Translations under genes and position numbers: made by a program
Assembly: GCA_017880865.1 (NCBI GenBank)
Contig: JADGRL010000033.1
Span: forward strand, 1-33,156
Length of the DNA stretch: 33,156 nt
DNA from: Gallionella sp.
GTDB taxonomy: Bacteria; Pseudomonadota; Gammaproteobacteria; Burkholderiales; Gallionellaceae
Direction of reading: 5' to 3'
The notes under the pieces: model-generated
Database searches by the model: none
What the model saw: only the letters and a program-made list of their open reading frames with translations
What the model was told of the DNA's origin: nothing
Part shown: one piece after another, positions 1 through 10,809 of the stretch
How the letters are laid out: the number at the start of each line of letters is the position of its first letter
Position numbering within the stretch: the first letter of the stretch is position 1

Positions 1-23
1 TGAAAGAAACCAAGAAGAAATAA
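1..23 (+). CDS. rplF: 50S ribosomal protein L6, last 6 codons (partial)
   Basis: Only the C-terminal tail is in the window, reading KETKKK and ending in TAA at 21-23. L6 proteins typically end in such a lysine-rich tail, and rplF is the gene that directly precedes rplR in the spc operon. The identification therefore rests on position plus six residues. The gap to rplR is 11 bp. Confidence 0.8.
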
Positions 24-34
24 TTGAGGCGGAT

Positions 35-391
35 ATGTTGATCAAAAAAGAAGCGCGTCAGCGCAGAGCACGCAAAACCCGTGCACGCATTGCTGAAAAG
101 AAATCGGTTCGTTTGGCAATTAATCGCACAAATTTTCACATCTATGCCCAGGTGATTTCGGCTTGTGGCAGTAAAGTATTGGCCAGTGCATCCAGCGTCG
201 AAGCTGAAGTGCGCAAAGATTTGGCGAATGGTGGTAATAAGGCTGCTGCGGCCCTGGTAGGCAAGCGTATTGCTGAAAAGGCGAAGAGCGCGGGTATTAC
301 CATAGTTGCATTCGACCGTTCAGGTAATCGTTATCATGGTCGTGTCAAGGCGTTGGCTGAAGCCGCGCGTGAACATGGTCTGCAGTTCTAA
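35..391 (+). CDS. rplR: 50S ribosomal protein L18
   Basis: The 118-residue product has the usual L18 length. It has a basic N-terminus ([16 protein letters not shown]) followed by the L18 core with [18 protein letters not shown] and a C-terminus ending [27 protein letters not shown]18 binds 5S rRNA in the central protuberance of the large subunit. It lies in spc operon order between rplF and rpsE, 13 bp upstream of rpsE. The ATG start fits the family start. No anomalies seen. Confidence 0.97.
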   Translation: MLIKKEARQRRARKTRARIAEKKSVRLAINRTNFHIYAQVISACGSKVLASASSVEAEVRKDLANGGNKAAAALVGKRIAEKAKSAGITIVAFDRSGNRYHGRVKALAEAAREHGLQF

Positions 392-404
392 TTGGAGTTG
401 AGCA

Positions 405-926
405 ATGGCTAAGCCGCAAGGAAAAATGCAGCAACAGGAAAAGCGTGATGACGGTCTGATCGAAAAAATGATCTCCGTGAACCGCGTTACCAAAGTGGTC
501 AAGGGTGGTCGTATCATGGGTTTCGCCGCACTTACCGTGGTTGGTGATGGCGATGGTCGCGTGGCGATGGGCAAAGGAAAGTCTAAGGAAGTTCCAGTTG
601 CCGTGCAAAAAGCCATGGACGAAGCGCGTCGCAATCTGACTAAAGTCAGTCTGAAGAACGGCACCTTGCACCATACCGTGATCGGCAAGCATGGCGCGGC
701 AAAAGTCCTGATGCAGCCGGCATCCGAAGGTACTGGTATTATCGCTGGTGGCGCGATGCGCGCCGTGTTCGAGGCGGTCGGTGTTCGTGATGTGTTGGCC
801 AAGTGTCTCGGTTCGAGCAATCCATACAACGTGGTGCGTGCTACGCTGAATGGTTTGCAAGCGATGAATTCACCATCCGAGATTGCTGCCAAGCGCGGCA
901 AAAACGTTGAAGAAATTTTGGGGTAA
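405..926 (+). CDS. rpsE: 30S ribosomal protein S5
   Basis: The 173-residue product has the N-terminal double-stranded-RNA-binding S5 domain (residues about 18-81, with [14 protein letters not shown] and [16 protein letters not shown]) and the C-terminal S5 domain ([19 protein letters not shown]). S5 sits near the mRNA entry side of the 30S subunit and influences decoding fidelity. GGAG (393-396) lies upstream of the ATG. Operon order rplR-rpsE-rpmD is conserved, and the gap to rpmD is 3 bp, suggesting translational coupling. Confidence 0.98.
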   Translation: MAKPQGKMQQQEKRDDGLIEKMISVNRVTKVVKGGRIMGFAALTVVGDGDGRVAMGKGKSKEVPVAVQKAMDEARRNLTKVSLKNGTLHHTVIGKHGAAKVLMQPASEGTGIIAGGAMRAVFEAVGVRDVLAKCLGSSNPYNVVRATLNGLQAMNSPSEIAAKRGKNVEEILG

Positions 927-929
927 GAC

Positions 930-1127
930 ATGACAAAAGCCAAAACAGTTAGCAAGACCCTGAAGGTGACACAGATCAAGAGTCTGATCGGCACCAAGCA
1001 ATCGCATCGCGATACGATCCGTGGCTTAGGGCTACGTCGTATCAACCACACCGTGCAACTGGAGGACACTCCTTGCGTGCGCGGCATGATCAACAAAGTG
1101 TTTTACATGGTTAAGTGCGAGGCATAA
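930..1127 (+). CDS. rpmD: 50S ribosomal protein L30
   Basis: This 65-residue protein carries the L30 signature ([28 protein letters not shown]) and ends shortly after a [12 protein letters not shown] segment. Bacterial L30 is usually about 60 residues, so the few extra N-terminal residues ([10 protein letters not shown]) are a minor extension. It is packed between rpsE and rplO with 3-bp gaps on both sides, as in a translationally coupled operon. Confidence 0.97.
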   Translation: MTKAKTVSKTLKVTQIKSLIGTKQSHRDTIRGLGLRRINHTVQLEDTPCVRGMINKVFYMVKCEA

Positions 1128-1130
1128 ATA

Positions 1131-1565
1131 ATGCAACTCAATAATATTCAACCTGCAGAAGGTGCCAAGCACGCCAAGCGTCGCGTTGGTCGCGGTATCG
1201 GTTCCGGTTTGGGCAAGACCGCAGGTCGCGGTCACAAGGGACAAAAGTCCCGTTCAGGCGGATTTCATAAGGTCGGTTTTGAAGGCGGTCAAATGCCGTT
1301 GCAACGTCGTTTGCCTAAGCGTGGTTTTGTTTCGCTGACGCGCAACGACACTGCACAAGTGCGTTTGTCGGATCTGCAAAAGTTGCCGGTCGACAGCATC
1401 GATTTGTTGGCGCTCAAGCAAGCGGGTATCGTTCATGCGAATGCGTTGACTGCGAAAGTTATTCTGTGCGGAGAACTAACCCGTGCAGTGAAGTTGCAGG
1501 GTTTGTTGGTCACCAAGGGTGCACGTACAGCGATTGAAGCCGCTGGCGGTAGCATCGCTGAGTAA
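1131..1565 (+). CDS. rplO: 50S ribosomal protein L15
   Basis: The 144-residue product has the Gly/Arg-rich L15 N-terminal extension ([22 protein letters not shown], split here at residues 17-38) that threads into 23S rRNA. The globular C-terminal domain ends in [16 protein letters not shown]. Length and position before secY are standard for the spc operon. Confidence 0.98.
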   Translation: MQLNNIQPAEGAKHAKRRVGRGIGSGLGKTAGRGHKGQKSRSGGFHKVGFEGGQMPLQRRLPKRGFVSLTRNDTAQVRLSDLQKLPVDSIDLLALKQAGIVHANALTAKVILCGELTRAVKLQGLLVTKGARTAIEAAGGSIAE

Positions 1566-1574
1566 GGTTAGTTC

Positions 1575-2891
1575 GTGAGTACCGTTGCCAAGGGTGTAAC
1601 CAAGGGTAAGTATGGCGATTTGAGTAGCCGTCTCTGGTTTTTGCTGGGTGCGCTGGTGGTGTTTCGTATTGGCGCGCATATTCCGGTGCCCGGTATTGAT
1701 CCGGTTGAGCTGGCCAAACTTTTTAATACGCAAAAGAGCGGCATCCTGGGCATGTTCAATATGTTCTCGGGCGGCGCGTTATCTCGCTTTACGATATTTG
1801 CGCTGGGTATCATGCCGTATATCTCTGCATCGATCATCATGCAGTTGGCCGCGATAGCGGTGCCGCATCTCGAGCAGTTGAAAAAGGATGGCGATGCCGG
1901 TCGTCGCAAGATTACTCAGTACACCCGCTATGGCACCTTGGGTTTGGCTTTGGTCCAGGCTTTTGGTATCTCGGTGGCGTTGCAGGCTCAGCATAATTTG
2001 GTGCCGAATCCGGGCGCGATGTTTCAGATGACGACGATCGTGACGCTGGTGACCGGAACGATGTTCCTGATGTGGTTGGGTGAGCAAATTACCGAACGCG
2101 GCTTGGGCAACGGAATTTCGCTGATCATTTTTGCAGGTATCGCAGCAGGCTTGCCGAATGCGATTGGTAGTACGCTGGAATTGGCTCGTACCGGTGCGTT
2201 TTCCATCCCGCTGGTGTTAGCGCTGTTCTTCGGTGCAATCGCAGTCACGGCGTTGGTGGTCTTCGTCGAACGTGGTCAACGCAAGATTCTGGTGAACTAC
2301 GCCAAGCGTCAAGTGGGCAACAAGGTGTATGGTGGGCAAAGTTCGCATTTGCCGCTGAAGCTGAATATGGCCGGTGTAATTCCACCGATCTTCGCTTCAA
2401 GCATCATCTTGTTCCCTGCGACGATTGCCGGTTGGTTTGGCGCCAGCCCCGGAATGGGGTGGCTCAAGGACATCAGCGATAAGCTGTCTCCCGGCCAACC
2501 GATTTATGTGTTGTTTTATGCGGCAGCGATTGTGTTCTTCTGTTTTTTCTATACGGCGCTGGTGTTCAGCCCGAAAGAAACAGCAGAAAACCTGAAGAAG
2601 AGCGGTGCATTTTTACCCGGTATTCGTCCTGGTGAGCAGACTGCGCAGTATGTTGAAAAGATCATGTTGCGTCTGACCATGGTGGGTGCGGTGTATATCT
2701 CGCTGGTTTGTTTGTTGCCTGAATTTTTAGTGGTTAAGTGGAATGTACCTTTTTACTTTGGCGGTACGTCGCTGTTGATCATGGTGGTTGTAACGATGGA
2801 CTTTATGACGCAAGTACAGTCCTACCTTATGACGCACCAGTATGAAGGTTTGCTGAAGAAAGCAAACTTCAAAGGCGGGTTGACACGCTAA
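1575..2891 (+). CDS. secY: Preprotein translocase subunit SecY
   Basis: The 438-residue product is the channel-forming subunit of the SecYEG translocon in the inner membrane. Ten hydrophobic segments can be followed. SecY landmarks include [15 protein letters not shown] near residues 75-90, the cytoplasmic loop [31 protein letters not shown], and the C-terminal [17 protein letters not shown]. The start is GTG, nine bases after the rplO stop; no closer ATG gives the conserved N-terminus. Its TAA stop shares its final A with the infA ATG, so infA is probably translated by termination-reinitiation. Confidence 0.98.
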   Translation: MSTVAKGVTKGKYGDLSSRLWFLLGALVVFRIGAHIPVPGIDPVELAKLFNTQKSGILGMFNMFSGGALSRFTIFALGIMPYISASIIMQLAAIAVPHLEQLKKDGDAGRRKITQYTRYGTLGLALVQAFGISVALQAQHNLVPNPGAMFQMTTIVTLVTGTMFLMWLGEQITERGLGNGISLIIFAGIAAGLPNAIGSTLELARTGAFSIPLVLALFFGAIAVTALVVFVERGQRKILVNYAKRQVGNKVYGGQSSHLPLKLNMAGVIPPIFASSIILFPATIAGWFGASPGMGWLKDISDKLSPGQPIYVLFYAAAIVFFCFFYTALVFSPKETAENLKKSGAFLPGIRPGEQTAQYVEKIMLRLTMVGAVYISLVCLLPEFLVVKWNVPFYFGGTSLLIMVVVTMDFMTQVQSYLMTHQYEGLLKKANFKGGLTR

Positions 2892-3109
2892 TGTCTAAAG
2901 AAGATGTGATTCAAATGTTTGGCGAGGTTGAAGAGTCGCTGCCCAATGCAACGTTTCGAATCAAGCTGGAGAATGGTCATGTGGTGTTGGGTCATATTTC
3001 CGGGAAAATGCGAATGCACTATATCCGCATTCTGCCCGGCGATAAGGTGACTGTAGAATTGACACCCTATGATTTGAGCAAGGCGCGCATCGTGTTCCGC
3101 GCTAAATAG
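2891..3109 (+). CDS. infA: Translation initiation factor IF-1
   Basis: The 72-residue product has the OB-fold IF-1 sequence, including [23 protein letters not shown] and [25 protein letters not shown]-1 occupies the ribosomal A site during initiation. The start overlaps the secY stop by one base (TAATG). The infA-rpmJ order between secY and rpsM is typical of Betaproteobacteria. The length is exactly the family norm. Confidence 0.98.
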   Translation: MSKEDVIQMFGEVEESLPNATFRIKLENGHVVLGHISGKMRMHYIRILPGDKVTVELTPYDLSKARIVFRAK

Positions 3110-3131
3110 TAAAGCAGTTAAGGAGAAAAAA

Positions 3132-3245
3132 ATGAGAGTTCAAGCATCCGTCAAGAAGATCTGTCGTAACTGCAAAATCGTTATTCGTAAACGCGTGGTG
3201 CGTGTTATTTGTGTCGAGCCACGTCATAAGCAACGTCAAGGGTAA
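3132..3245 (+). CDS. rpmJ: 50S ribosomal protein L36 (zinc-ribbon form)
   Basis: This small gene reads [20 protein letters not shown] followed by 17 more residues ending RHKQRQG, 37 residues in all. The zinc ligands C11, C14, C27 and H32 are all present, so this is the zinc-binding (C+) version of L36. A strong ribosome binding site (AAGGAG, 3119-3124) lies upstream of the ATG. It closes the spc part of the cluster; its last codons and stop overlap the first unit of a 15-bp tandem repeat (3234-3293). Confidence 0.97.
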   Translation: MRVQASVKKICRNCKIVIRKRVVRVICVEPRHKQRQG

Positions 3246-3293
3246 TTAAGCCCGGGTTGATACAGCCCAGGTTAATTGAGCCAAGGTTATTTA
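3234..3293 (+). repeat. Four imperfect 15-bp tandem units across the rpmJ stop
   Basis: Consecutive 15-bp units begin at 3234, 3249, 3264 and 3279. Units 2-4 read agcccgggttgatac, agcccaggttaattg and agccaaggttattta. The first unit holds the last rpmJ codons and its stop and matches the fourth at 11 of 15 positions; units 3 and 4 match at 12 of 15. The array looks like expansion of the rpmJ tail into the spacer before rpsM. Confidence 0.65.
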
Positions 3294-3311
3294 AGAAAGA
3301 CCGGCTTTGAG

Positions 3312-3320
3312 TGTTATAAT
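3312..3320 (+). promoter_or_regulatory. Extended -10 promoter of the alpha operon
   Basis: The bases tgttataat form a perfect extended -10 element (TG-N-TATAAT, hexamer at 3315-3320) 28 bp before the rpsM ATG. No good -35 hexamer is present at 16-18 bp, which is acceptable for extended -10 promoters. Transcription would begin near 3327, leaving a leader of only about 22 nt. It would provide separate transcription of rpsM-rpsK-rpsD-rpoA-rplQ. Confidence 0.6.
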
Positions 3321-3348
3321 TTTCGTTTTTCAGAGATAGGGTAGCTGC

Positions 3349-3714
3349 ATGGCACGTATTGCAGGGGTCAATATCCCCAACCATCAACACGCTGTGATTG
3401 CTTTAACTGCAATCTACGGTATCGGACGCACACGATCGCAAATCATTTGCGCGGCGGCAGGTGTTAACACCGCCACAAAAATGAAAGATTTGACCGACGC
3501 AGAAGTTGAAAAACTGCGCGAACAAGTCGCTAAAGTAACGGTAGAGGGTGATTTGCGCCGTGAAACGACCATGAACATCAAACGTCTGATGGACCTGGGT
3601 TGCTATCGCGGCGTGCGTCATCGTCGTGGTCTGCCATGTCGCGGCCAGCGCACTCGCACCAATGCACGTACCCGCAAGGGTCCGCGCAAAGCGATTGCTG
3701 GCGCCAAGAAGTAA
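3349..3714 (+). CDS. rpsM: 30S ribosomal protein S13
   Basis: The 121-residue product has the S13 N-terminus ([20 protein letters not shown]), the helix-two-turn-helix region ([17 protein letters not shown]) and the basic C-terminal extension [20 protein letters not shown] that reaches the decoding region. It forms the head of the 30S subunit and contacts tRNA and L5. It is the first gene of the alpha operon and is preceded by its own extended -10 promoter. Confidence 0.98.
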   Translation: MARIAGVNIPNHQHAVIALTAIYGIGRTRSQIICAAAGVNTATKMKDLTDAEVEKLREQVAKVTVEGDLRRETTMNIKRLMDLGCYRGVRHRRGLPCRGQRTRTNARTRKGPRKAIAGAKK

Positions 3715-3746
3715 ATTTGCTATAACGCCTTAGAGGATTAGAGTAT

Positions 3747-4136
3747 ATGGCCAAGCCAAGCACGAAAGTGCGCAAGAAAGTCAAGAAGAACGTAGCGGAA
3801 GGAATCGCGCACGTCCACGCTTCCTTCAATAACACCATCGTCACGATTACTGACCGCCAAGGCAATACTTTGGCATGGTCAACCAGTGGTGCGAATGGTT
3901 TTAAAGGTTCGCGTAAGAGCACACCCTTTGCTGCACAGATTGCAGCTGAAACGGTGGGCAAGTCTGCTGCTGAATGCGGTGTAAAGAATATTGAAGTGCG
4001 CATCAAGGGACCCGGCCCAGGCCGTGAATCCGCAGTGCGCGCATTGAATGCTGCCGGTTTTAAGATCACCAGCATATCCGATATCACACCGGTGCCGCAC
4101 AACGGTTGCCGTCCGCCTAAAAAGCGTCGTATTTAA
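3747..4136 (+). CDS. rpsK: 30S ribosomal protein S11
   Basis: The 129-residue product matches S11 throughout: [19 protein letters not shown] near the start, [20 protein letters not shown] in the middle, and the conserved C-terminus [17 protein letters not shown]11 lies on the 30S platform next to the E-site mRNA path. GAGG at 3732-3735 serves as ribosome binding site. Position between rpsM and rpsD is canonical. Confidence 0.98.
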   Translation: MAKPSTKVRKKVKKNVAEGIAHVHASFNNTIVTITDRQGNTLAWSTSGANGFKGSRKSTPFAAQIAAETVGKSAAECGVKNIEVRIKGPGPGRESAVRALNAAGFKITSISDITPVPHNGCRPPKKRRI

Positions 4137-4151
4137 TTTTGGGAGTCGATC

Positions 4152-4781
4152 TTGGCTAGAAATCTTGATGCAAAGTGCCGTCAGTGCCGCCGTGAAGGCG
4201 AGAAGTTGTTCCTGAAGGGCGAAAAATGTTTTACCGATAAATGCGGTGTTGAGCGTAGAGCTTACCCGCCCGGCCAGCACGGTCAGAAGAAAAATACTCG
4301 TCTGTCGGAATACGGCGGCCAGTTGCGTGAAAAGCAAAAAGTTCGTCGTATCTACGGCGTACTTGAAAAGCAATTCCGTTTGACCTACAAGCGCGCGGAA
4401 AGCCAGCGCGGAATTACCGGTGAAGCCTTGTTGCAGATCCTGGAATCCCGTCTGGATAATGTTTCCTACCGCATGGGTTTTGGTGCATCGCGCGCCGAAG
4501 CTCGTCAGGTTGTGCGTCACAACGGCTTGCTGGTAAATGGCAAGCGCGTGAATATTCCTTCCTATCAAGTGCGTCCTGGTGACGTGGTTGAAGTGGTCGA
4601 AAAATCCAAGGCTCAACTGCGTATCAAGGCGGCAATCGCTGCTGCTGAACAACGCGGTTTCCCGGCTTGGATCGAAATGGACACCAAAGCCTTTAAGGGA
4701 ACATTTAAAGCTAAACCGCAACGTGCCGAACTGCCTGCAACCATCAACGAGCATCTCGTGGTTGAGTTGTATTCCAAGTAA
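4152..4781 (+). CDS. rpsD: 30S ribosomal protein S4 (zinc-binding form)
   Basis: The 209-residue product is S4, a primary 16S rRNA binder and, in studied bacteria, the repressor of the alpha operon. The N-terminal zinc knuckle is intact, with C9, C12, C26 and C31. An S4 RNA-binding domain ([20 protein letters not shown] onward, about residues 97-160) follows. The start is TTG, preceded by GGGAG (4140-4144); the residues after it match the usual N-terminus MARNLDAKC, so the rare start codon is well supported. Confidence 0.97.
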   Translation: MARNLDAKCRQCRREGEKLFLKGEKCFTDKCGVERRAYPPGQHGQKKNTRLSEYGGQLREKQKVRRIYGVLEKQFRLTYKRAESQRGITGEALLQILESRLDNVSYRMGFGASRAEARQVVRHNGLLVNGKRVNIPSYQVRPGDVVEVVEKSKAQLRIKAAIAAAEQRGFPAWIEMDTKAFKGTFKAKPQRAELPATINEHLVVELYSK

Positions 4782-4798
4782 TCCACGGGGAGTAGCGT

Positions 4799-5773
4799 AT
4801 GTCAAAGAATGAATTTTTGAAGCCTCGCATCATTGATGTGCAGAAGATTTCCGACACCCAAGCCAAAGTGGTGATGGAGCCTTTTGAACGTGGCTATGGT
4901 CATACATTAGGCAATGCATTGCGTCGTATCCTGTTGTCTTCGATGCAGGGCGCTGCGCCGACCGAAGTAAAAATGGCCGGTGTGTTGCACGAGTACGCAA
5001 CGATCGATGGCGTGCAGGAAGATGTCGTCGATATTCTGCTGAACCTCAAGGGTGTGGTGCTGCGTTTGCATAACACTTCTGAAGTTGTGCTGACCCTTAA
5101 AAAAGAAGGTCAGGGCGTCGTAACAGCGGCTGATATCAGCGGCAACGCCGATGTCGAAGTGATCAACCCGAATCATGTGATCGCGCATCTGACTGCCGGT
5201 GGCAAGCTGGATATGCAGATCAAGGTCGAACAAGGTCGCGGTTATGTATCCGCAATCTCAAGACTGGCTCCGAATGAAACGCGTGCCGTCGGCCATATCG
5301 CGCTGGATGCATCGTTCAGCCCGGTCAGCCGTGTGAGCTATGCCGTTGAAAGCGCGCGTGTTGAACAGCGCACCGACCTCGACAAGCTGGTGATGCATAT
5401 CGAAACCAATGGTGCGGTTGATCCTGAAGAAGCGATTCGCAATGCGGCGCGTATTCTGGTGGATCAGTTCTCCGTGTTCGCAGCTCTTGAAGGCACTGAG
5501 CCTATCGTCGAGAAGGTGCAAACACCCAAGGTTGATCCGATCCTGTTGCGTCCTGTTGATGATCTGGAGCTCACCCCACGTTCTTCAAACTGCCTCAAGG
5601 CACAGAGCATTCATTACATCGGCGATCTGATTCAGTACACTGAAAACGATTTGTTGCGCACCCCGAATCTGGGACGCAAGTCGCTGAACGAAATCAAGCA
5701 GGTTCTTGCCGAGCATAATTTGTCGCTGGGTATGAAGCTGGAAAACTGGCCTGTTCCAGCGGTTCCGGCTTAA
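4799..5773 (+). CDS. rpoA: DNA-directed RNA polymerase alpha subunit
   Basis: The 324-residue product has the alpha N-terminal dimerisation domain ([20 protein letters not shown] near residues 31-50) used for polymerase assembly. After a short linker comes the C-terminal domain ([19 protein letters not shown] and [14 protein letters not shown]) that binds UP elements and activators. The RSSNCLKA segment carries the arginine used for UP-element contact. The length is normal and the gene order rpsD-rpoA-rplQ is conserved. GGGGAG at 4787-4792 is the likely ribosome binding site. Confidence 0.98.
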   Translation: MSKNEFLKPRIIDVQKISDTQAKVVMEPFERGYGHTLGNALRRILLSSMQGAAPTEVKMAGVLHEYATIDGVQEDVVDILLNLKGVVLRLHNTSEVVLTLKKEGQGVVTAADISGNADVEVINPNHVIAHLTAGGKLDMQIKVEQGRGYVSAISRLAPNETRAVGHIALDASFSPVSRVSYAVESARVEQRTDLDKLVMHIETNGAVDPEEAIRNAARILVDQFSVFAALEGTEPIVEKVQTPKVDPILLRPVDDLELTPRSSNCLKAQSIHYIGDLIQYTENDLLRTPNLGRKSLNEIKQVLAEHNLSLGMKLENWPVPAVPA

Positions 5774-5839
5774 GTCAGTGAACTAATACAGAAGTCCAAG
5801 AAAATTAGAAGCCAAAAATTGAAGTAAGAGAGGCAAATC

Positions 5840-6226
5840 ATGCGTCACCGTTTAGGTTTAAGAAAACTCAACCGTACTAGCAGCCACCGTCTGGCGATGT
5901 TCCGCAACATGACCGTGTCGTTGTTGCGTCACGAACTCATCAAGACCACATTGCCTAAAGCCAAGGAACTGCGCCGTGTTGCAGAACCTATCCTGACACT
6001 GGGCAAGACCCCGAGTCTGGCAAACCGTCGTCTGGCATTTGCCCGTTTGCGCGATCGTGAAATGGTCACCAAGTTGTTCGATGAACTCGGTCCACGTTAC
6101 GCAGCACGCAACGGCGGCTATTTGCGCATCCTCAAATTCGGTTTCCGTAAAGGCGACAACGCCCCGATGGCACTGATCGAGTTGATGGATCGCCCAGCCG
6201 ACGCTGTTGCGGTTGATGCAGAGTAA
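5840..6226 (+). CDS. rplQ: 50S ribosomal protein L17
   Basis: The 128-residue product starts [20 protein letters not shown], the L17 signature, and continues with [20 protein letters not shown] and [19 protein letters not shown]17 sits near the exit tunnel of the 50S subunit. A GAGAGG ribosome binding site lies nine bases before the ATG. It is the last gene of the alpha operon; a strong terminator follows 24 bp after the stop. Confidence 0.98.
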   Translation: MRHRLGLRKLNRTSSHRLAMFRNMTVSLLRHELIKTTLPKAKELRRVAEPILTLGKTPSLANRRLAFARLRDREMVTKLFDELGPRYAARNGGYLRILKFGFRKGDNAPMALIELMDRPADAVAVDAE

Positions 6227-6250
6227 TATTTTCCTGTAACAGCAATAAAC

Positions 6251-6278
6251 AAAAAAGCCGGATTCGTCCGGCTTTTTT
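6251..6278 (+). terminator. Intrinsic terminator after rplQ, probably bidirectional
   Basis: A perfect 12-bp inverted repeat (6251-6262 with 6267-6278) encloses a TTCG tetraloop. The outer six pairs are A:T, so each strand has a GC-rich core (gccgga/tccggc) followed by a six-T run. It ends the ribosomal operon on the + strand and can also stop arfB transcription arriving from the other side. Confidence 0.95.
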
Positions 6279-6302
6279 GCATTTGCTACTCACCGAATCC
6301 GG

Positions 6303-6719
6303 CTAATCGTTAATTCGGCTCCGCAGCGTTTTCAGTTGTCCGCGCTGAGTCTTGCTTTCGATGCGTCTCTTTTTTGATGCTCGGGTCGGCTTCGTTGCGG
6401 TGCGTATTTTGGGCGTGATGGCGGCGTTCCGGATCAACGCCAGCAGGCGAGCCAAGGCATCTTCGCGATTCTTGTCCTGACTGCGGTAGCGCTGCGCCTT
6501 GATGATGATCACACCATCGCCGGAGATGCGACGGTCATTCAGTTGCAGCAGCTTATCCTTGTAGTCATCCGGCAGCGAGGACGCATTGATGTCGAAGCGC
6601 AGATGAATCGCGGTCGAGACTTTGTTGACGTTCTGTCCGCCCGCACCCTGAGCGCGAATCGCGTGCAATTCGATCTCGGTGTCCGGGATAGCAAGCTGAT
6701 CGGATATTTGCAGCATCAT
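6303..6719 (-). CDS. arfB: Alternative ribosome-rescue factor ArfB (YaeJ-type peptidyl-tRNA hydrolase)
   Basis: The 138-residue product closely follows E. coli ArfB/YaeJ. It has an N-terminal release-factor catalytic domain with the GGQ loop at residues 27-29 ([20 protein letters not shown]). A basic C-terminal tail ([21 protein letters not shown]) is the part that inserts into the empty mRNA channel of stalled ribosomes. It hydrolyses peptidyl-tRNA on non-stop ribosomes. It starts 14 bp after uvrA on the same strand and may share its transcript. The start could also be the second methionine; the difference is one residue. Confidence 0.95.
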   Translation of the reverse strand: MMLQISDQLAIPDTEIELHAIRAQGAGGQNVNKVSTAIHLRFDINASSLPDDYKDKLLQLNDRRISGDGVIIIKAQRYRSQDKNREDALARLLALIRNAAITPKIRTATKPTRASKKRRIESKTQRGQLKTLRSRIND

Positions 6720-6733
6720 CGCGGCTCGATCAA

Positions 6734-9553
<2,820 letters not shown>

Positions 9554-9582
9554 GCATACCAACTTGATTGAAGCGACCTTGC

Positions 9583-9612
9583 ATTTTACGCGATTATTGA
9601 GTGCTTTCCCAA
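9583..9612 (-). promoter_or_regulatory. Candidate sigma-70 promoter of uvrA
   Basis: Read on the minus strand there is TTGGGA (9612-9607), an 18-bp spacer and TAAAAT (9588-9583), about 30 bp upstream of the uvrA ATG. The hexamers are reasonable but not perfect. Confidence 0.45.
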
Positions 9613-9671
9613 CCAATCATAGCGGTAAGTAATTGACTGCCAACCTTTTGCATGTTCCATCCCATGTTATT

Positions 9672-9690
9672 TTGTATGGTTGACATATAA
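9672..9690 (+). promoter_or_regulatory. Candidate HigA operator
   Basis: The arms ttgtatg and catataa are separated by gttga and match at 6 of 7 positions as an inverted repeat. The site covers the -35 hexamer of the higBA promoter, as expected for an autorepressor operator. Binding by HigA is inferred from position and symmetry only. Confidence 0.5.
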
Positions 9691-9708
9691 CGCGCTGCGT
9701 AATATTCT
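9680..9708 (+). promoter_or_regulatory. higBA promoter
   Basis: A consensus TTGACA (9680-9685), 17-bp spacer and TATTCT (9703-9708) make a strong sigma-70 promoter. The predicted start of transcription, about 9715, coincides with the higB ATG at 9716, so the toxin message would be leaderless or nearly so. Confidence 0.7.
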
Positions 9709-9715
9709 GCGCGTA

Positions 9716-9994
9716 ATGATCAAGTCGTTTACATGCAAGGATACCCAGGCGTTGTTTGAAGGAAACTATCCGCGACGCTTCCGTGCGATTCATGCAGCGG
9801 CCGAGCGAAAACTGACGCAACTGGACGCCGCAGCCACGCTGGATTTTCTTCGCGCGCCACCGGGCAACCGGCTGGAAGCATTGCGGGGAGATCGCAAGGG
9901 GCAATGGAGCATCAGGGTGAACGACCAATGGCGGATTTGTTTCAAGTTTAATAATGGTGACGTATTCGATGTCTCGATAGTCGATTACCACTGA
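9716..9994 (+). CDS. higB: HigB-type toxin (RelE/ParE superfamily mRNA interferase)
   Basis: The 92-residue product has the HigB pattern: MIKSFTCKDTQALFEG at the start, a helical segment RFRAIHAAAERKLTQLDAA, and the strand region LRGDRKGQWSIRVNDQWRICFKF carrying the basic residues used for ribosome-dependent mRNA cleavage in this family. The open frame begins at a TTG at 9680, but that codon lies inside the -35 element. The ATG at 9716 gives the family N-terminus. higA follows 10 bp later in the toxin-first order typical of hig loci. Confidence 0.9.
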   Translation: MIKSFTCKDTQALFEGNYPRRFRAIHAAAERKLTQLDAAATLDFLRAPPGNRLEALRGDRKGQWSIRVNDQWRICFKFNNGDVFDVSIVDYH

Positions 9995-10004
9995 GGAGAT
10001 CAAC

Positions 10005-10304
10005 ATGGTGAAGAATGGAATGCGCCCGGTACATCCGGGAGAAATTTTGCGCGAGGAATACATCGTGCCTATGGGCATGAGTGTCCATGCGCTGTCGCAG
10101 GCATTGCGCGTGCCCGCCACGCGGCTGCACGAGATCGTCAAGGAGCGCCGTTCGATCACGCCCGATACCGCATTGCGGCTGGCGCGCTACTTCGGCACGG
10201 ATGCGCAGTCCTGGCTGAACCTGCAACTGAGCTACGATTTGAAAATCGCGGAAGCGGAACTGAAAGACAGGATCGAGCGCGAAGTCGAGCAGATGGCGGC
10301 GTAG
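10005..10304 (+). CDS. higA: HigA-type antitoxin, XRE-family regulator
   Basis: The 99-residue product carries the HigA signature RPVHPGEILREEYIVPMGMS. A helix-turn-helix follows (residues about 25-65: VHALSQALRVPATRLHEIVK and TPDTALRLARYFGT). The C-terminal helix ends in REVEQMAA. It should neutralise HigB and repress the shared promoter through the palindrome at 9672-9690. A GAGGAG ribosome binding site (9993-9998) overlaps the end of higB. Start choice is secure, though M6 (MRPVHPGE) is also possible. Confidence 0.92.
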   Translation: MVKNGMRPVHPGEILREEYIVPMGMSVHALSQALRVPATRLHEIVKERRSITPDTALRLARYFGTDAQSWLNLQLSYDLKIAEAELKDRIEREVEQMAA

Positions 10305-10507
10305 TGCGGCCACAAAGATCAATTCGCTCTGCCCCGTGTGCTCTTCTTTAACAAAAGCACGCCTTGCCCGTGTCCCATTACTTCCGTATGATTTCCCCAC
10401 GTGCGAAACGCATATTTAACAGAAGCGTAGACGCGAGTTTCCGCACTAGCGGGCGCGACCAATCAGCAAGTTTGTATACGTGAACATCGCGTAGCGATAC
10501 TTTGTCC

Positions 10508-10531
10508 CCCTCACCCGCTTGCGGGAGAGGG
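10508..10531. repeat. REP-like palindrome
   Basis: The arms ccctcacccgc and gcgggagaggg flank a TT loop and pair at 10 of 11 positions. GC-rich palindromes of this form are common dispersed intergenic repeats in beta- and gammaproteobacteria. This is the only copy recognised in the window. Confidence 0.7.
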
Positions 10532-10600
10532 CCGGGGAGCGGGAACGGACAAGGTGCCAGCGACGTTCATCATCAGGTATGTCTGACACCATGTCTGTTA

Positions 10601-10650
10601 AGGGGAATAATATAACTGCAAGCTTCTCTGCTTTTTCTTTGTGCCGCTCC
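10601..10650 (+). repeat. Left copy of 50-bp direct repeat
   Basis: This segment aligns without gaps to 12541-12590, matching at 42 of 50 bases; the core ctgctttttcttt is identical. The two copies bracket the lipoprotein gene. The right copy lies in the leader of the ORF6N gene. Confidence 0.75.
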
Positions 10651-10809
10651 AGCAAGCTGTCGTCTCTCACTATGCTGTTCGTCGTCCGTTGGAATCGCGC
10701 TGGTGATTTTTAGAGAAACGGCATGCGAATGACTGCCGATGACAAAAGGAATTGGGAATCGGTATATTTGTTTGCAACAAAATTTAAACTGAGAAAGGGA
10801 GTTTTTCGC

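Larger units (their letters stand above)
10305..10809. other. Gene-free spacer rich in short repeats
   Basis: No convincing gene is present. The stretch holds an aattcgctctgcccc motif (10321-10335) that recurs in similar form at 12516-12531. It also has an imperfect hairpin (10401-10409 with 10437-10446), a REP-like palindrome (10508-10531) and the left copy of a 50-bp direct repeat (10601-10650). The mosaic of small repeats suggests past insertions or deletions. Confidence 0.6.

Noticed and set aside
320-1096. 258-codon minus-strand frame across rplR, rpsE and rpmD
   Set aside because: It lies antisense to three certain ribosomal genes and has no plausible start signal or domain.
3234-3293. 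CRISPR-like array
   Set aside because: The units are directly adjacent, only 15 bp and imperfect, with no spacers and no cas genes in the window.
9554-9715. LexA (SOS) box shared by uvrA and the neighbouring gene
   Set aside because: No CTG-N10-CAG-like palindrome was found upstream of uvrA, so SOS control is not supported by the sequence.
9680-9715. Upstream TTG start for higB
   Set aside because: The TTG is part of the -35 hexamer of the best promoter, and the extra 12 residues do not match HigB proteins.
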